From positions 124,001 to 188,000 of the forward strand of contig JAFGUF010000031.1 in the NCBI GenBank assembly GCA_016938675.1: a stretch of 64,000 nt of DNA, in the 5' to 3' direction. This stretch comes from Clostridia bacterium (GTDB lineage Bacteria; Bacillota; Clostridia; Christensenellales; UMGS416). The notes under the pieces are model-generated. The model had not been told where the DNA came from, did not search any database, and saw nothing but the letters and a program-made list of their open reading frames with translations. A program made the position numbers and the translations under genes. Below, piece after piece: positions 17,450 to 27,110 of this stretch (within the stretch, counting starts at the first letter, position 1; every line of letters starts with the position of its first letter).

Positions 17450-18075
17450 TTTTTCACCTCACTTACGAGTTTCCGTATTTTCTCTTCGCTTTTCATTGTT
17501 ATTGTGCCTATTGTATGCTCGGCACCGCTAGATATGTCCACAACATGTGGATTTACCGCCTTTATTGCTTCGCCTATGTTGTCCGGGTTTAGTCCGCCGG
17601 CAAGTATAAGGAAAGCATCATTGCGGATATTTTTAAGAAGTTCCCAGTTGAATGTTTGTCCTGTGCCGCCTTCCATTCCCTTTACATAGGAATCTGTAAC
17701 TATTCCAGAAACATTTTTGTATGCAATTGCCTGATTAGCTTCATCTATGCTGTCTGCGTCTTTTATGCTTATGCCGTACCATACGGGTGCTTCTATCTGT
17801 GCAATCATTTCTCTTGTATAGTTTTTATGCACCTGCACTATATCGAGACCAGCTTTATCTATTATCGTGTTTATTTCTTCGATGCTTTTTTGCACAAACA
17901 CTCCGACTCTTTTAATATCTTTTCTCAGTGCGGCTGACAGCACTTTTGCCTGAGCTGCATCTATTTGCCGCCTGCTCTCTGCGAATACAAAGCCTATGTA
18001 GTCTATATCCATATGATTTATGAACTCAATTTCTTCAAGGCTTTTTATGCCGCATATTTTAATCTTTGTATGCAT
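17446..18075 (-). CDS. trpF: Phosphoribosylanthranilate isomerase
   Basis: The 209-residue TIM-barrel protein begins with [13 protein letters not shown] (catalytic Cys) and carries the family's DIVQVHKN, the [17 protein letters not shown] loop with the catalytic Asp, [10 protein letters not shown] and VDISSGAE. It converts phosphoribosylanthranilate to CdRP. Its start lies 17 bases inside the end of trpC, so translation must restart in the overlap. Confidence 0.96.
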   Translation of the reverse strand: MHTKIKICGIKSLEEIEFINHMDIDYIGFVFAESRRQIDAAQAKVLSAALRKDIKRVGVFVQKSIEEINTIIDKAGLDIVQVHKNYTREMIAQIEAPVWYGISIKDADSIDEANQAIAYKNVSGIVTDSYVKGMEGGTGQTFNWELLKNIRNDAFLILAGGLNPDNIGEAIKAVNPHVVDISSGAEHTIGTITMKSEEKIRKLVSEVKK

Positions 18076-18850
18076 CTTTGAATTCCTTTGCCTTTGCCGC
18101 TATATTTTCGCTGCGCATAAAGCTCTCTCCTACCAGTATTGCGTTAATTTTTGCTTCTTTAATAATTTGAATGTCATGGCCTGTGTTTATTCCGCTTTCG
18201 CTTACCAGCACAATGTCATCTGGTATTGATTTTGCAATTTGAATGGTTGTATTGATGTCTACTTCAAATGTGTGCAGGTTTCTGTTGTTTATTCCAATTA
18301 TTTTAGCTCCTGCAGCTAAAGCGCTTTTTGCCTCCTCCGAGTTGTGAGTTTCCACCAGAGCATCCAGGTCGAGCGAATGGGCTGTTGCCAAAAAGCTTTT
18401 TATTGTTTCTGTATCAAGCAGAGCAGCAATCAGTAGTATTGCGCTGGCACCGATTGCCTTTGCCTTGTATATCTGATATTCGTCAGCTATGAAATCCTTA
18501 CACAGTATAGGCAGATCAACAGTTTCAGATACTACTGCTAAATAATCATAGCTTCCCAGAAAATAATCTGCTTCCGTTAATACGGAGATAGCGTCAACAC
18601 AGGATGAATACTCCTTTGCTATATCTGCCGGATTAAAGTCTGCCTTTATAAGCCCTTTTGATGGGGACGCTTTTTTTATTTCGCCTATTATCGAAAGGCC
18701 GTCTTTTTTCAGAGCTTCGCAAAAGGAAGGCCTTTGTGGAGCGCTTGCTGCAATGTGCTTTATTTCATCAAGGCTTACAGTGGCCTTTTCCTCCGCGACA
18801 CGGCTTAGTTTATTTTCTGTTATTTCTTTCAGTATGGAAGGTGTGCTCAT
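18059..18850 (-). CDS. trpC: Indole-3-glycerol phosphate synthase
   Basis: The 263-residue protein matches TrpC: SIIGEIKKASPSKG near residue 54 contains the catalytic Lys, followed by the family's ISVLTEADYFLGS, ILCKDFIADEYQI, LVETHNSEE, IGINNRNLHTFEVD and LVSESGI. It makes the indole ring. It follows trpGD by 7 bases and overlaps trpF. Confidence 0.97.
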   Translation of the reverse strand: MSTPSILKEITENKLSRVAEEKATVSLDEIKHIAASAPQRPSFCEALKKDGLSIIGEIKKASPSKGLIKADFNPADIAKEYSSCVDAISVLTEADYFLGSYDYLAVVSETVDLPILCKDFIADEYQIYKAKAIGASAILLIAALLDTETIKSFLATAHSLDLDALVETHNSEEAKSALAAGAKIIGINNRNLHTFEVDINTTIQIAKSIPDDIVLVSESGINTGHDIQIIKEAKINAILVGESFMRSENIAAKAKEFKDAYKD

Positions 18851-18857
18851 CTACAGC

Positions 18858-20453
18858 TCATTTCATTGAGGCAGTCAATTCAGCAAGGCATTGGATTGAT
18901 TCATATGCCTTTTTAGAGGCGATGATATCAGCCGCAAGCTTAATTCCGCTTTCAATGTTGTTTGCTTTTCTGCCGATGTATAGCGCCGCACCCGCATTCA
19001 ATAGCAGGATATCAAGCTTTGGTCCGGTTTCCATGCAGGATAAAAGATTGGTTACGCTTTCGGCGTTCTCCTCTGCTGTACCGCCCTTTATGTCCTCAAT
19101 TGATGCTCTCTTGATCCCATAGGTTTCCGGCGTAATTTCATATGTTTGAATAACTCCGTCCTTGAGCTCGGCTATAAAGGTAGCGTCGGTAGTTGTCAGT
19201 TCATCTAGGCCGTCACGTCCGTGAACTACCATGGCACGCTCTACTCCCAGTGAGCTAAGAACCTCAGCCATAGGTTCAACCAGCTTTTCGTCGAATACCC
19301 CCAGCACCTGGCCGTTGGCTTCAGCGGGATTCGAAAGTGGGCCGAGTATATTGAATATGGTACGGAAGCCAAGGGTTCTTCTTACGCCCATCACATGCTT
19401 CATGGCTTTGTGGAAGGTGGGAGCGAAAAAGAAGCCTATGCCGCATTGATCCACGCATTCCTTAGTCTGTTCAGGTGTAATTGCAATATTTACGCCCAGC
19501 TTTTCCAGGACGTCCGCACTGCCGCATTTGCTGGTTATAGAGCGGTTGCCGTGCTTAGCGACCTTGATTCCGGCTGCTGCGGCAATGAAGGCAACTGCCG
19601 TTGAAATATTATATGTTCCGCTGTTGTCGCCGCCCGTTCCGCAAGTATCGAGAGTATAGTCATCTATGTATATTTTTTCTGCCTTGTCGCGCATAACTTT
19701 TGCGGCGGCGGTTATTTCTCCCACTGTTTCGCCCTTTATCTTAAGCGCTGTCAAAAAGGCGCTGATTTCGATTTCGGAGACCATCCCGCTCATAATGGCG
19801 TCCATTACTTTTATCATCTCGTCGTCTGAAAGGCTGTTTCCTGCGACGATTTTATTTAATTCGGCTTTTATCATGGTTTTACCTCCGGTTGTTATATTCA
19901 TAAAGTTTTCGATTATCTTCATTCCCTCTGGTGTATATATGGATTCCGGGTGAAACTGCAGCCCGTACACGGGGTATTCAGTGTGCTCTACTGCCATTAT
20001 TTCGCCGTCTTCTGTGCGTGCTGTTACCTTTAGGCAGTCGGGCATTGTGTTTTCAATGATAGCCAGGGAATGGTACCTTGCGCCTTTAAAAGGGCTTTGT
20101 AATCCATCAAAAAGCACGCTGTCCTCAAGATTTATCATTGAGTATTTGCCGTGAAAAAGGTTCTTCGCGTAGCTTACTGTCGCGCCGAAGGCTTCGCCTA
20201 TGCACTGATGGCCAAGGCATATGCCGAGAATAGGGATATATTTACCCAGCCTTTTAATAATCTCTATGCTAATTCCTGCATCCTGCGGCGTGCCGGGGCC
20301 GGGGGAGATAATTATTTTTTCAGGCTTCATGTTTATAATTTCATCCACAGTTATTTTATCATTGCGAATCACCTTTACATCTGGGTTTATGCTGCCTAAA
20401 TATTGGTATACATTGTATGTGAAGGAATCATAGTTATCAATCAATAGAATCAT
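18858..20453 (-). CDS. trpGD: Fused anthranilate synthase glutaminase / anthranilate phosphoribosyltransferase
   Basis: The 531-residue protein is a fusion. Residues 1-~190 are the glutamine amidotransferase TrpG with the triad in GICLGHQCIGEAFG (nucleophile Cys) and QFHPESIYTPEG. After a short ITTGGKT linker a TrpD domain begins at about M193, with GTGGDNSGTYNIST, KHGNRSITSKCGSADVLE and GRDGLDELT. The first domain supplies ammonia to TrpE; the second adds the phosphoribosyl group. Such fusions occur in enteric bacteria and in some Clostridia. The gene starts 8 bases before the trpE stop region and 7 bases before trpC. Confidence 0.96.
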   Translation of the reverse strand: MILLIDNYDSFTYNVYQYLGSINPDVKVIRNDKITVDEIINMKPEKIIISPGPGTPQDAGISIEIIKRLGKYIPILGICLGHQCIGEAFGATVSYAKNLFHGKYSMINLEDSVLFDGLQSPFKGARYHSLAIIENTMPDCLKVTARTEDGEIMAVEHTEYPVYGLQFHPESIYTPEGMKIIENFMNITTGGKTMIKAELNKIVAGNSLSDDEMIKVMDAIMSGMVSEIEISAFLTALKIKGETVGEITAAAKVMRDKAEKIYIDDYTLDTCGTGGDNSGTYNISTAVAFIAAAAGIKVAKHGNRSITSKCGSADVLEKLGVNIAITPEQTKECVDQCGIGFFFAPTFHKAMKHVMGVRRTLGFRTIFNILGPLSNPAEANGQVLGVFDEKLVEPMAEVLSSLGVERAMVVHGRDGLDELTTTDATFIAELKDGVIQTYEITPETYGIKRASIEDIKGGTAEENAESVTNLLSCMETGPKLDILLLNAGAALYIGRKANNIESGIKLAADIIASKKAYESIQCLAELTASMK

Positions 20454-20461
20454 AATTGCCC

Positions 20462-21859
20462 CTAGTTCCTGAGCACTTGCATAAGCGCTTCAACTTTATT
20501 TTTTGTTTCAAGGTATTCATTTTCAGGCACAGAGTCCGCCACGATGCCTGCGCCGGCTTGCATATAAACGGTTTTTTCGTTTATCAGCATGGTGCGAATT
20601 GCTATGCACATGTCCATATCGCCGTCGAACCCGAAGTATCCTATTGCGCCGCCATATGTGCCTCTCATGTCCGGCTCTAATTCCTCAATGATCTCCATTG
20701 CGCGTATTTTGGGCGCGCCAGACAATGTGCCTGCAGGAATAAAGGTAGAGAGCACATCAAATGAATCCAAGTCTTCTCTTTTTTCTCCTTCAACCAAAGA
20801 CACCAGATGCATAACGTGAGAGTAATTTTTAACTTCCATTACTGAAGGCACTTTTACTGTGCCAATCTTTGCGACTCTGCCCATATCGTTTCTGCCGAGA
20901 TCCACCAACATTACGTGCTCTGCCTGCTCCTTTGGGTCATCCAAAAGGTCTTGTGCCAGCAGCGCGTCCTCTTCGGCGGTAGCTCCTCTTTTACGTGTGC
21001 CTGCAATGGGGCATGTGGTCACTGTATTGCCGCGTACGCTTACCAGCATTTCAGGTGATGAGCCTGCTATCTGGTAATCACCGAGATTCAAATAGAAAAG
21101 ATATGCGGAGGGGTTAATCTGTCTGAGTTTTCTATATAGTGTGAAAGGGTGTGCGCTGCACTCTATGCTCCAGCGCTGGGACAGTACGACCTGAAAAATG
21201 TCGCCTTCATATATATACTGTTTAGCTTTCTTTACCATCTCATAATAGCGCTCTTCGGATACGTTAGATTTTGGAGTGCCGCAGATAATATCAGATGAGT
21301 TGATGTTGGTAAGTGTCGGCTTCTGATGAAGCGCCGCCTCCATCTCATCAAGCGATTTTTCCGCACGGCTCTTTCCGTCTTCTGTATCTTCTGCAAGCAC
21401 AACAATGTTAATCTGCTGAAATTTGTGATCGAATGCTATCAGTTCTTTTACGAACATTAAATTTGCGTCCGGCAGGCCAAGCACGTCCTGATTTGTGCTT
21501 GGCAGTACTTCATACTGCCTAATAATATCATACCCTATTGTGCCGACAGCGCCGCCTACAAAAGGTATTTCTGAATGGTTGGTTATCTGATATTGGGATA
21601 TAAATTTTCTTGCTACGTCTAATGCCTTGCCATCAAAAATAGACAGTTTGCCTTTTTGCTCGACAACTACCTTTTCATCTTTAGATCGTATTGTTAAAAA
21701 CGGATTTTTCCCTAAAAAGGAATAACGCCCTTTGGGCATTTCTGCGCTCTCTAAAAGAAAGCCTTTGCTTTCGCCTACATATTTGGAATACAGCGTTACA
21801 GGAGTCTCTAAGTCCCCTGAAATGCACCTAATGTAGGGAATCAGTTTCTGGATTCCCAC
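20462..21859 (-). CDS. trpE: Anthranilate synthase component I
   Basis: I place the start at the GTG ending at 21859, 10 bases after GAGGAG; the open frame reaches 21925 but the added residues (MYMHRHVCRL...) do not resemble TrpE and would have no ribosome site. The 465-residue enzyme makes anthranilate from chorismate with ammonia from TrpG. The N-terminal LLESAEMPKGRYSFLG holds the LLES tryptophan feedback site; the chorismate domain has PIAGTRKRG, LVDLGRNDMGRVAK, SLVEGE and PAGTLSGAPKIRAME. It heads the operon. Confidence 0.95.
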   Translation of the reverse strand: MGIQKLIPYIRCISGDLETPVTLYSKYVGESKGFLLESAEMPKGRYSFLGKNPFLTIRSKDEKVVVEQKGKLSIFDGKALDVARKFISQYQITNHSEIPFVGGAVGTIGYDIIRQYEVLPSTNQDVLGLPDANLMFVKELIAFDHKFQQINIVVLAEDTEDGKSRAEKSLDEMEAALHQKPTLTNINSSDIICGTPKSNVSEERYYEMVKKAKQYIYEGDIFQVVLSQRWSIECSAHPFTLYRKLRQINPSAYLFYLNLGDYQIAGSSPEMLVSVRGNTVTTCPIAGTRKRGATAEEDALLAQDLLDDPKEQAEHVMLVDLGRNDMGRVAKIGTVKVPSVMEVKNYSHVMHLVSLVEGEKREDLDSFDVLSTFIPAGTLSGAPKIRAMEIIEELEPDMRGTYGGAIGYFGFDGDMDMCIAIRTMLINEKTVYMQAGAGIVADSVPENEYLETKNKVEALMQVLRN

Positions 21860-21904
21860 CTTGTCTTGTCTCCTCTCGTCTTTGCTAATCTTTTCTAATC
21901 TACA

Positions 21905-21922
21905 TACATGCCTGTGCATGTA
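21905..21922 (-). other. Small hairpin in the trp leader
   Basis: TACATGC and GCATGTA form a 7-bp stem with a 4-base loop about 45 bases before the trpE start. No T run follows, so it is not a terminator; it may hold the leader RNA in shape. Confidence 0.35.
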
Positions 21923-22000
21923 CAACTAAAACGGAATCAAAAACTGCACACAATTATTTTTTATAATTTGTTAATATGCTTCTGTTTTTTGATTTTGACC

Positions 22001-22029
22001 ATGTTACCATAAGATGAATGTTTTGTAAA
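22001..22029 (-). promoter_or_regulatory. Probable promoter of the trp operon
   Basis: On the minus strand TTTACA (22024-22029), 17 bases, TAACAT (22001-22006) with an extended -10 TGG before it. It would give a leader of about 135 bases. I find no T-box motif and no Trp-rich leader peptide in it. Confidence 0.5.
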
Positions 22030-22072
22030 GAGATTTTGCCCTAATATTTTCGCTGGTTGCGGCTAAAATTTT

Positions 22073-22098
22073 AAAAGAGCTCATTTTACTGAGCTCTT
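22073..22098 (-). terminator. Intrinsic terminator of the pst-pho operon
   Basis: AAGAGCTCA and TGAGCTCTT form a perfect 9-bp stem with a 6-base loop, followed on the minus strand by TTTAAAATTTT, six bases beyond the phoR stop. Confidence 0.75.
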
Positions 22099-22104
22099 GG
22101 CTTT

Positions 22105-23847
22105 TTATATAGGGAAGGATATATCAATCCTTGTGCCCTTGCCGGGCTCGCTGTCGATTGATATTTTGCCGTTATGCAAAAGCACAATATGTTTCACTAT
22201 TGAAAGCCCAAGCCCTGTGCCGCCGGTTTCCCTTGACCTGTGCTTATCCACCCGGTAGAATCTTTCAAATATGCGGGAGTGATGCACTTTTTCTATTCCT
22301 ATCCCGGTGTCTGCAACGCTAAGGTTTAGGTTGTTTTCATTTTTATTAAGACCTATTGTTATGCTGCCGCTTTCGGTATGCTTCGCCGAATTGTCCACCA
22401 GATTAATCAGAACCTGTTTTAATTTGTTGCTGTCGCCGGACATGACATAGGACTCATTCTTGTCATATTCCAAATTGAAATTAACGTCTTTTTTATCAGG
22501 GTACTTCTGCTTAATTAGTTCTATTACATCCTGAGCTGTTTTAGTAAGGTCTACTTTTCCTTCAAATACATGTACCTTTGTGCTCTCAAGGCCGGACAAG
22601 GTGAGTATATCATCAATCAGCAGATTGAGTCTTTCGGATTCATCATTTATTATGTTTATAAATCGTGCTGCGTTCTCTTTGTCTTCTAAGGCTCCGTTTA
22701 GCAGCGTCTGGGCATAGCCTGAAATACAGGTAATAGGCGTTTTTAATTCATGTGTCACGTTGGATACGAAAACGCTTCTCATTCTTTCAAGCTTTTGAAT
22801 GTTGGTTACGTCATCCACTACCAAGAGTATGCCTTTCTTCACGTCAAACTTATCTTTTATGAAGCAGCCACTATAATTCCTGAAAGTATCATCTGAGAAA
22901 TGTACATTACTTTTTATGATAAGCTTATCTTCCTTGATGTTTTTCAGCTCTTCCAATATGGCGTATATGTTTTCATCGAAAACATTGTGATATATATTTT
23001 TATTTACAAGGGGAGTCTCGGTTTTTAAAATATTTAGGAACATGTCATTGGTGTACTGCACTTTTCCCTCAATATCACATACAAGTATACCCTGGCTAAG
23101 GCTTTGAAGGATGGCCTCAAGCTGTGCGTTTTTCGTTGATACTTTGTCAAAGGACTTTTTCAGGCTTTTAGAAAGCTTATTAAGGGCTTTGGAAAGCTTT
23201 GTTACCTCATCATAGGAGCTGATATATACGCTTTTTCCGAAGTCGCCTTTCGATATAGACCGTGCAAATTCCGTTATGCTTTCTATCGGCTGTATTACCT
23301 TCCTGTTATACCTGTATGATATAAAGAACGCAATTACAGCTGACAGCAAAATTGCTATTATCATTGATGAGGTTATAGAATTGTATGTTTCTTTTACGGT
23401 ATAGAGCGGAGTAGATGCCCTTATGACCAGCTGCCGGCCATTATACAAAAGCGGCTTTGCATAATAGACAAAGTCAACCTTTTCAGTCTTGGAGTAGCGA
23501 AGGGAGGAGCCTTCTCCTGTTCTTATAGCGGCGCTGACCTCTTCACGGTAGAGATGATTGTCCATGGCTTCTATGTCATTGTAGCTGTCGCCAAGCACCT
23601 CACCGGTTTCCGCGTCAATAATTGTAAGCCTAGTGCCAGTATATATTCCAAAGTCTATGCAGCTTTGCTTAAGGTCTGACTGTGTGTCATTTTCCAGCAT
23701 ATAAATATATCCGTCAAGGCTCTCTTCGATGTCGGCGTATGTTTCGGCTATCAGTGTGTTTTTTATCCTTATATAGCTGAAGATACCGCTGATAATAACG
23801 AGAATCGACAGCGAAATTATAGTGCTTCTAATCAGTGTTTTTCTCAA
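22105..23847 (-). CDS. phoR: PhoR-type phosphate sensor histidine kinase
   Basis: The frame starts with TTG codons inside the end of phoP. I prefer the TTG ending at 23847, which has GTGGGGT six bases upstream; the TTG at 23865 would add six residues. About 580 residues: N-terminal membrane helix, an outer domain (~30-155), a second helix (~160-180), HAMP, a PAS domain (~250-355), HisKA with VSNVTHELKTPITCI (phospho-His) and HATPase with LVDNSAKHTESG and GGTGLGLSIVKHIV. This is the PhoR plan. With phoP it forms the phosphate-starvation switch and is cotranscribed with the transporter it controls. Confidence 0.93.
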   Translation of the reverse strand: MRKTLIRSTIISLSILVIISGIFSYIRIKNTLIAETYADIEESLDGYIYMLENDTQSDLKQSCIDFGIYTGTRLTIIDAETGEVLGDSYNDIEAMDNHLYREEVSAAIRTGEGSSLRYSKTEKVDFVYYAKPLLYNGRQLVIRASTPLYTVKETYNSITSSMIIAILLSAVIAFFISYRYNRKVIQPIESITEFARSISKGDFGKSVYISSYDEVTKLSKALNKLSKSLKKSFDKVSTKNAQLEAILQSLSQGILVCDIEGKVQYTNDMFLNILKTETPLVNKNIYHNVFDENIYAILEELKNIKEDKLIIKSNVHFSDDTFRNYSGCFIKDKFDVKKGILLVVDDVTNIQKLERMRSVFVSNVTHELKTPITCISGYAQTLLNGALEDKENAARFINIINDESERLNLLIDDILTLSGLESTKVHVFEGKVDLTKTAQDVIELIKQKYPDKKDVNFNLEYDKNESYVMSGDSNKLKQVLINLVDNSAKHTESGSITIGLNKNENNLNLSVADTGIGIEKVHHSRIFERFYRVDKHRSRETGGTGLGLSIVKHIVLLHNGKISIDSEPGKGTRIDISFPI

Positions 23848-24523
23848 TTTTATACCCCACGCCAATCATTGTAGTTATTTTGTAGCTGCTTTTTTCGTCA
23901 AATAATTTTTTTCTCAGGCTGCGTATGTGCACATCTACTGTCCTTGTCCCGCCGAAATATTCATATCCCCATATCTGCGATAAAATAGCGTCCCGCGTGC
24001 ATACCTTACCCATCTTTTTAACGAGGTAGACAAGGAGCTCGAATTCTTTGTTTGTAAGCGGAATAATTTCGCCGTCCTTTTGAGCGGTGTAGCTTTCGTT
24101 ATCAATTATTATGCTGCCAAGTTCATACTTTTCAACAGCTTCCGGAGCGTGGGAGCTGCTCTTTCTCAGCTGCACTTTTATGCGCGCCATAAGCTCGTTG
24201 ATATTAAATGGCTTAACGATATAGTCGTCGGCGCCTATCTCAAGGCCCAGCACCACGTCAGAGCCTGTGGACTTTGCAGTCAGCATTATAACTGGCGTAT
24301 TCTTTATCTTATCATTCGATTTGATATATCGTAGTATGCTGAGGCCATCTATTTCAGGCAGCATGATATCAAGCACAACCAAGTCAAATGTCTCTGCCTT
24401 AATAGTATTCAGCGCTGTTTTGCCGTCATAGACTATTTTTGTTTCATAGCCTGCAATCTCCAGATTGTAGTTAATCAGTTCAGCTACATTTTTTTCATCA
24501 TCAACAATTAAAATTCTGCTCAT
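23828..24523 (-). CDS. phoP: PhoP/PhoB-type response regulator
   Basis: The 231-residue OmpR-family regulator has an N-terminal receiver (ILIVDDEKN; phospho-Asp in VVLDIMLPEIDG; Lys in YIVKPFN) and a C-terminal winged helix (LTNKEFELLVYL, GTRTVDVHIRSLRKKL). Its end overlaps phoR by about 20 bases, and it follows phoU by 13 bases. It presumably binds the 11-base-period repeat upstream of pstS. Confidence 0.95.
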   Translation of the reverse strand: MSRILIVDDEKNVAELINYNLEIAGYETKIVYDGKTALNTIKAETFDLVVLDIMLPEIDGLSILRYIKSNDKIKNTPVIMLTAKSTGSDVVLGLEIGADDYIVKPFNINELMARIKVQLRKSSSHAPEAVEKYELGSIIIDNESYTAQKDGEIIPLTNKEFELLVYLVKKMGKVCTRDAILSQIWGYEYFGGTRTVDVHIRSLRKKLFDEKSSYKITTMIGVGYKIEKNTD

Positions 24524-24536
24524 AATTATTTGTCCT

Positions 24537-25181
24537 TTAGTGTGTTCCCGTTATGTTATATATCAGCCAACCAGATATATTTGTAGCGTGGTCTGCAATC
24601 TTCTCTAGGTATTTTACTATTAGTATCAGGTATGTGCACTGGCGCACCGTTTCAGGTTTTTTTGACATTATTTCTATCAGCTCCTCGCGTATGTTCTCGA
24701 AATAATCGTCAATTGTATTATCCATCATCAGCACTTCCTTTGCAAGCTCCAGATCTTTGGAGATGAAGCTTCTGATAGCCATATTTATCATTTTTTCGCA
24801 TTCGATGGCCATCTGGGGGATATCTACCAGCGGCTTTACGTATTCCTCTTGGGAAATCAGCTTAATATATTCGCATATGTCCGCGCACTGGTCGCCTATT
24901 CTTTCAAGGTCTGATATTACCCTGAAAACAGAAGTAACGTCCCGCAGGTCTGAGGCTATGGGCTGGTGCCTTGCTAAAATAAGTATGCAGTCCTTTTCTA
25001 TTTTCAGCTCCATTGCGTCTATCTGCTCGTCGCCTTCTATTACCTCGTCTGCAAGCAGCAGATCCTGCTCTTTTAGCGCTATTATCATATTGTTCAATGA
25101 TTTGCTTATCAGAGCTGTCATCTTTGCCAGTGATTTATGGATTACGTCCAGCTGAGCTGTCATTAATATTCTTTTTGGCAT
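24537..25181 (-). CDS. phoU: Phosphate signalling protein PhoU
   Basis: The 214-residue all-helical protein has two PhoU repeats, each with the metal-binding pattern: first LADEVIEGDEQIDAMELKIE, then AKEVLMMDNTIDDYFENIRE, plus SDLRDVTSVFRVISDLERIGD and CTYLILIVKYLEKIADHATN. PhoU links the Pst transporter to PhoR and damps signalling when phosphate is ample. The first ATG (25181) has AAGGAG at the right distance and is preferred over the ATG six codons later. It sits between pstB and phoP. Confidence 0.96.
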   Translation of the reverse strand: MPKRILMTAQLDVIHKSLAKMTALISKSLNNMIIALKEQDLLLADEVIEGDEQIDAMELKIEKDCILILARHQPIASDLRDVTSVFRVISDLERIGDQCADICEYIKLISQEEYVKPLVDIPQMAIECEKMINMAIRSFISKDLELAKEVLMMDNTIDDYFENIREELIEIMSKKPETVRQCTYLILIVKYLEKIADHATNISGWLIYNITGTH

Positions 25182-25230
25182 ATTTTTCTCCTTGTTTATT
25201 GTGTTTGCGTTTCATATGACTAGAGTCGCA

Positions 25231-26001
25231 TTAACTATATTTACCGGTGATATATTCTTCTGTTTTCGGATTTGAAGGGTTAGAAAATATCGTATCGGTA
25301 TCATCGAATTCGATTACCTCGCCTAAAAGGAAGAAGGCTGTTTTGTCTGATACACGCGCGCCCTGCTGCATATTGTGCGTTACTATAGCTATAGTATAAT
25401 CCTTTTTAAGTTCCGCAATCAAGTCTTCAATTTTCAGGGTGGATATGGGATCCAGTGCTGATGTTGGCTCATCCATCAGCAGAACTTCAGGAGAAACTGC
25501 CAGAGCGCGGGAAATGCACAGCCTCTGCTGCTGTCCGCCTGAAAGGCTTAATGCGTTACTTTGGAGGATGTCCTTTACCTCTCCCCACAATGCCGCTGAG
25601 CGCAGGCTTTGCTCCACTATTTCGTCCAACTGTGATTTGTGCTTAATTCCGTTTAGCTTTGGCCCGTATGCAATGTTTTCATATATGCTCATCGGGAACG
25701 GGTTAGGCTTTTGAAACACCATGCCGACACGTGTTCTCAATGTAGTTACATTATAATTATCCTGATAAATATCTTCATCATCCAGCAGCACTTTTCCTTC
25801 TATCCTTGTGCCTTCTATAAGGTCATTTATCCTGTTCATTGTTCTAAGCAGAGTGGATTTTCCGCATCCGGACGGGCCAATGAACGCTGTAACTTTGTTT
25901 TCCAATATATCGAGGTTGACGTTCTTTAGTGCTTTAAAATCACTATAATAGAAATCTAAGTTCTTTATTTGTATTTTAGGTCTTTTGTTTGTTTTACTCA
26001 T
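25231..26001 (-). CDS. pstB: Phosphate ABC transporter ATP-binding protein
   Basis: The 256-residue ATPase shows Walker [11 protein letters not shown]-loop [16 protein letters not shown] (the PstB-specific form), signature LSGGQQQRL, Walker [14 protein letters not shown] and [11 protein letters not shown]. The [14 protein letters not shown] stretch is diagnostic for PstB. It energises phosphate import through PstC and PstA and starts 10 bases after pstA. Confidence 0.98.
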   Translation of the reverse strand: MSKTNKRPKIQIKNLDFYYSDFKALKNVNLDILENKVTAFIGPSGCGKSTLLRTMNRINDLIEGTRIEGKVLLDDEDIYQDNYNVTTLRTRVGMVFQKPNPFPMSIYENIAYGPKLNGIKHKSQLDEIVEQSLRSAALWGEVKDILQSNALSLSGGQQQRLCISRALAVSPEVLLMDEPTSALDPISTLKIEDLIAELKKDYTIAIVTHNMQQGARVSDKTAFFLLGEVIEFDDTDTIFSNPSNPKTEEYITGKYS

Positions 26002-26011
26002 TTCAAGTCTC

Positions 26012-27109
26012 CTATTTGAATTTGCTCATCTTGTCGAATTTTCTGATAATTCCTACAGCGGAATTTACAACTATTATGAGCACAATGGTTACTATGCCCA
26101 TGGCGCATGCAAGAGCAATGTCTCCTGTTTCCTTGGCTACTGTATATGCTTTTACTGTAAGGGTTGAAGCTGACTCAAATACAGTATTCGGTATCAATGC
26201 AACAGTGCCTGCCGTAAGAACTAGAGCGGCCGACTCGGCGACTATTCTTCCCACTGAAAGCAGCACTCCCACTACAATACCGGAAAGAGCATTGGGCAGA
26301 ATCACCTTAAAGATAGTTTGAAGTTTAGTTGCGCCTAATGCAAATGAACCCTCTCTGAATGTGAGCGGAACCCTTCGAACAGCCTCTTCGGACTGCGAAA
26401 TCAAAGTCGGAAGCAGCACAATAGAAAGCGTCAATGCACCGGAAAGCATTGAAAAGCCAAGCTTTAGAGTTGTGACAAAGGCCAGCATTCCGAAAAGCCC
26501 GAACACGATGGATGGTATTCCGGAAAGCGCGCTGGTAGTGAAGCGGATTAAATCCAGCAGCTTGCCTTTTTTTGCGTACTCTGCCAGATATATAGCAGAG
26601 AATAATGAAACCGGAAGAGCGATAAGCAAAGACAGCCCAATTATTGACAGCGTATTTATGATCAATGGGAAAATTCCTTCCCCGGGCCTTGTTACCTTCA
26701 ATCGTATGCTTCCTGAAAGTTGCGAGTCCAGGCTGTTAAATTCATCGACTGTCATTCCTACAGTATTTTTATCTTCTATTCTTCTTAGTATGTCACCTTT
26801 TTTAAGAGGGAAGGATTCCCCGTTGGATATACCAGTCAATACAGACGAACCTGATTCAACGGATGTTATTTTAAGGTAATCTTTCGTATCATATTCAATG
26901 GGAGCAACTTCTATATTCAGCCCATCTACATTCTGAAGGTCAACGTAGACAGTTTTGGCATCAAAATCACCAGTTAAGAAATGCATATCAATAAGGCCGA
27001 TGCCCTTTATCAATACAAACCCTAAAATCAAGAAAAGTAGGCTAAGCACAAGTACAGTACAAAAAAGCATAATTCCCTTAAAAACCTTATCCTGAGTTTT
27101 TGCTTTCAT
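26012..27109 (-). CDS. pstA: Phosphate ABC transporter permease PstA with inserted PDZ-like domain
   Basis: The protein of 365 residues is about 70-80 longer than usual PstA. Helix 1 (~13-36) is followed by an extra segment of about 95 residues, and only then by the PstA core with helices and the EAA-type loop [20 protein letters not shown]. The insert (~75-142) reads like a PDZ domain: ITSVESGSS, then [27 protein letters not shown] and [11 protein letters not shown], matching the usual pattern of a GD-I turn, a helix and a closing strand ending in V-x-R-x-G. Topology puts it outside the membrane, where it could contact PstS or another exported protein. The permease call is certain; the PDZ reading is by eye. 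It abuts pstC with one base between. Confidence 0.93.
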   Translation of the reverse strand: MKAKTQDKVFKGIMLFCTVLVLSLLFLILGFVLIKGIGLIDMHFLTGDFDAKTVYVDLQNVDGLNIEVAPIEYDTKDYLKITSVESGSSVLTGISNGESFPLKKGDILRRIEDKNTVGMTVDEFNSLDSQLSGSIRLKVTRPGEGIFPLIINTLSIIGLSLLIALPVSLFSAIYLAEYAKKGKLLDLIRFTTSALSGIPSIVFGLFGMLAFVTTLKLGFSMLSGALTLSIVLLPTLISQSEEAVRRVPLTFREGSFALGATKLQTIFKVILPNALSGIVVGVLLSVGRIVAESAALVLTAGTVALIPNTVFESASTLTVKAYTVAKETGDIALACAMGIVTIVLIIVVNSAVGIIRKFDKMSKFK

Positions 27110-27110
27110 A

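Noticed and set aside
21860-21925. Upstream extension of trpE (MYMHRHVCRL...)
   Set aside because: It does not match TrpE, has no ribosome site and contains the leader hairpin; the GTG at 21859 has GAGGAG upstream.
21926-22104. T-box riboswitch before trpE
   Set aside because: I looked for the conserved GGTGGnACCGCG motif and a T-run terminator and found neither.
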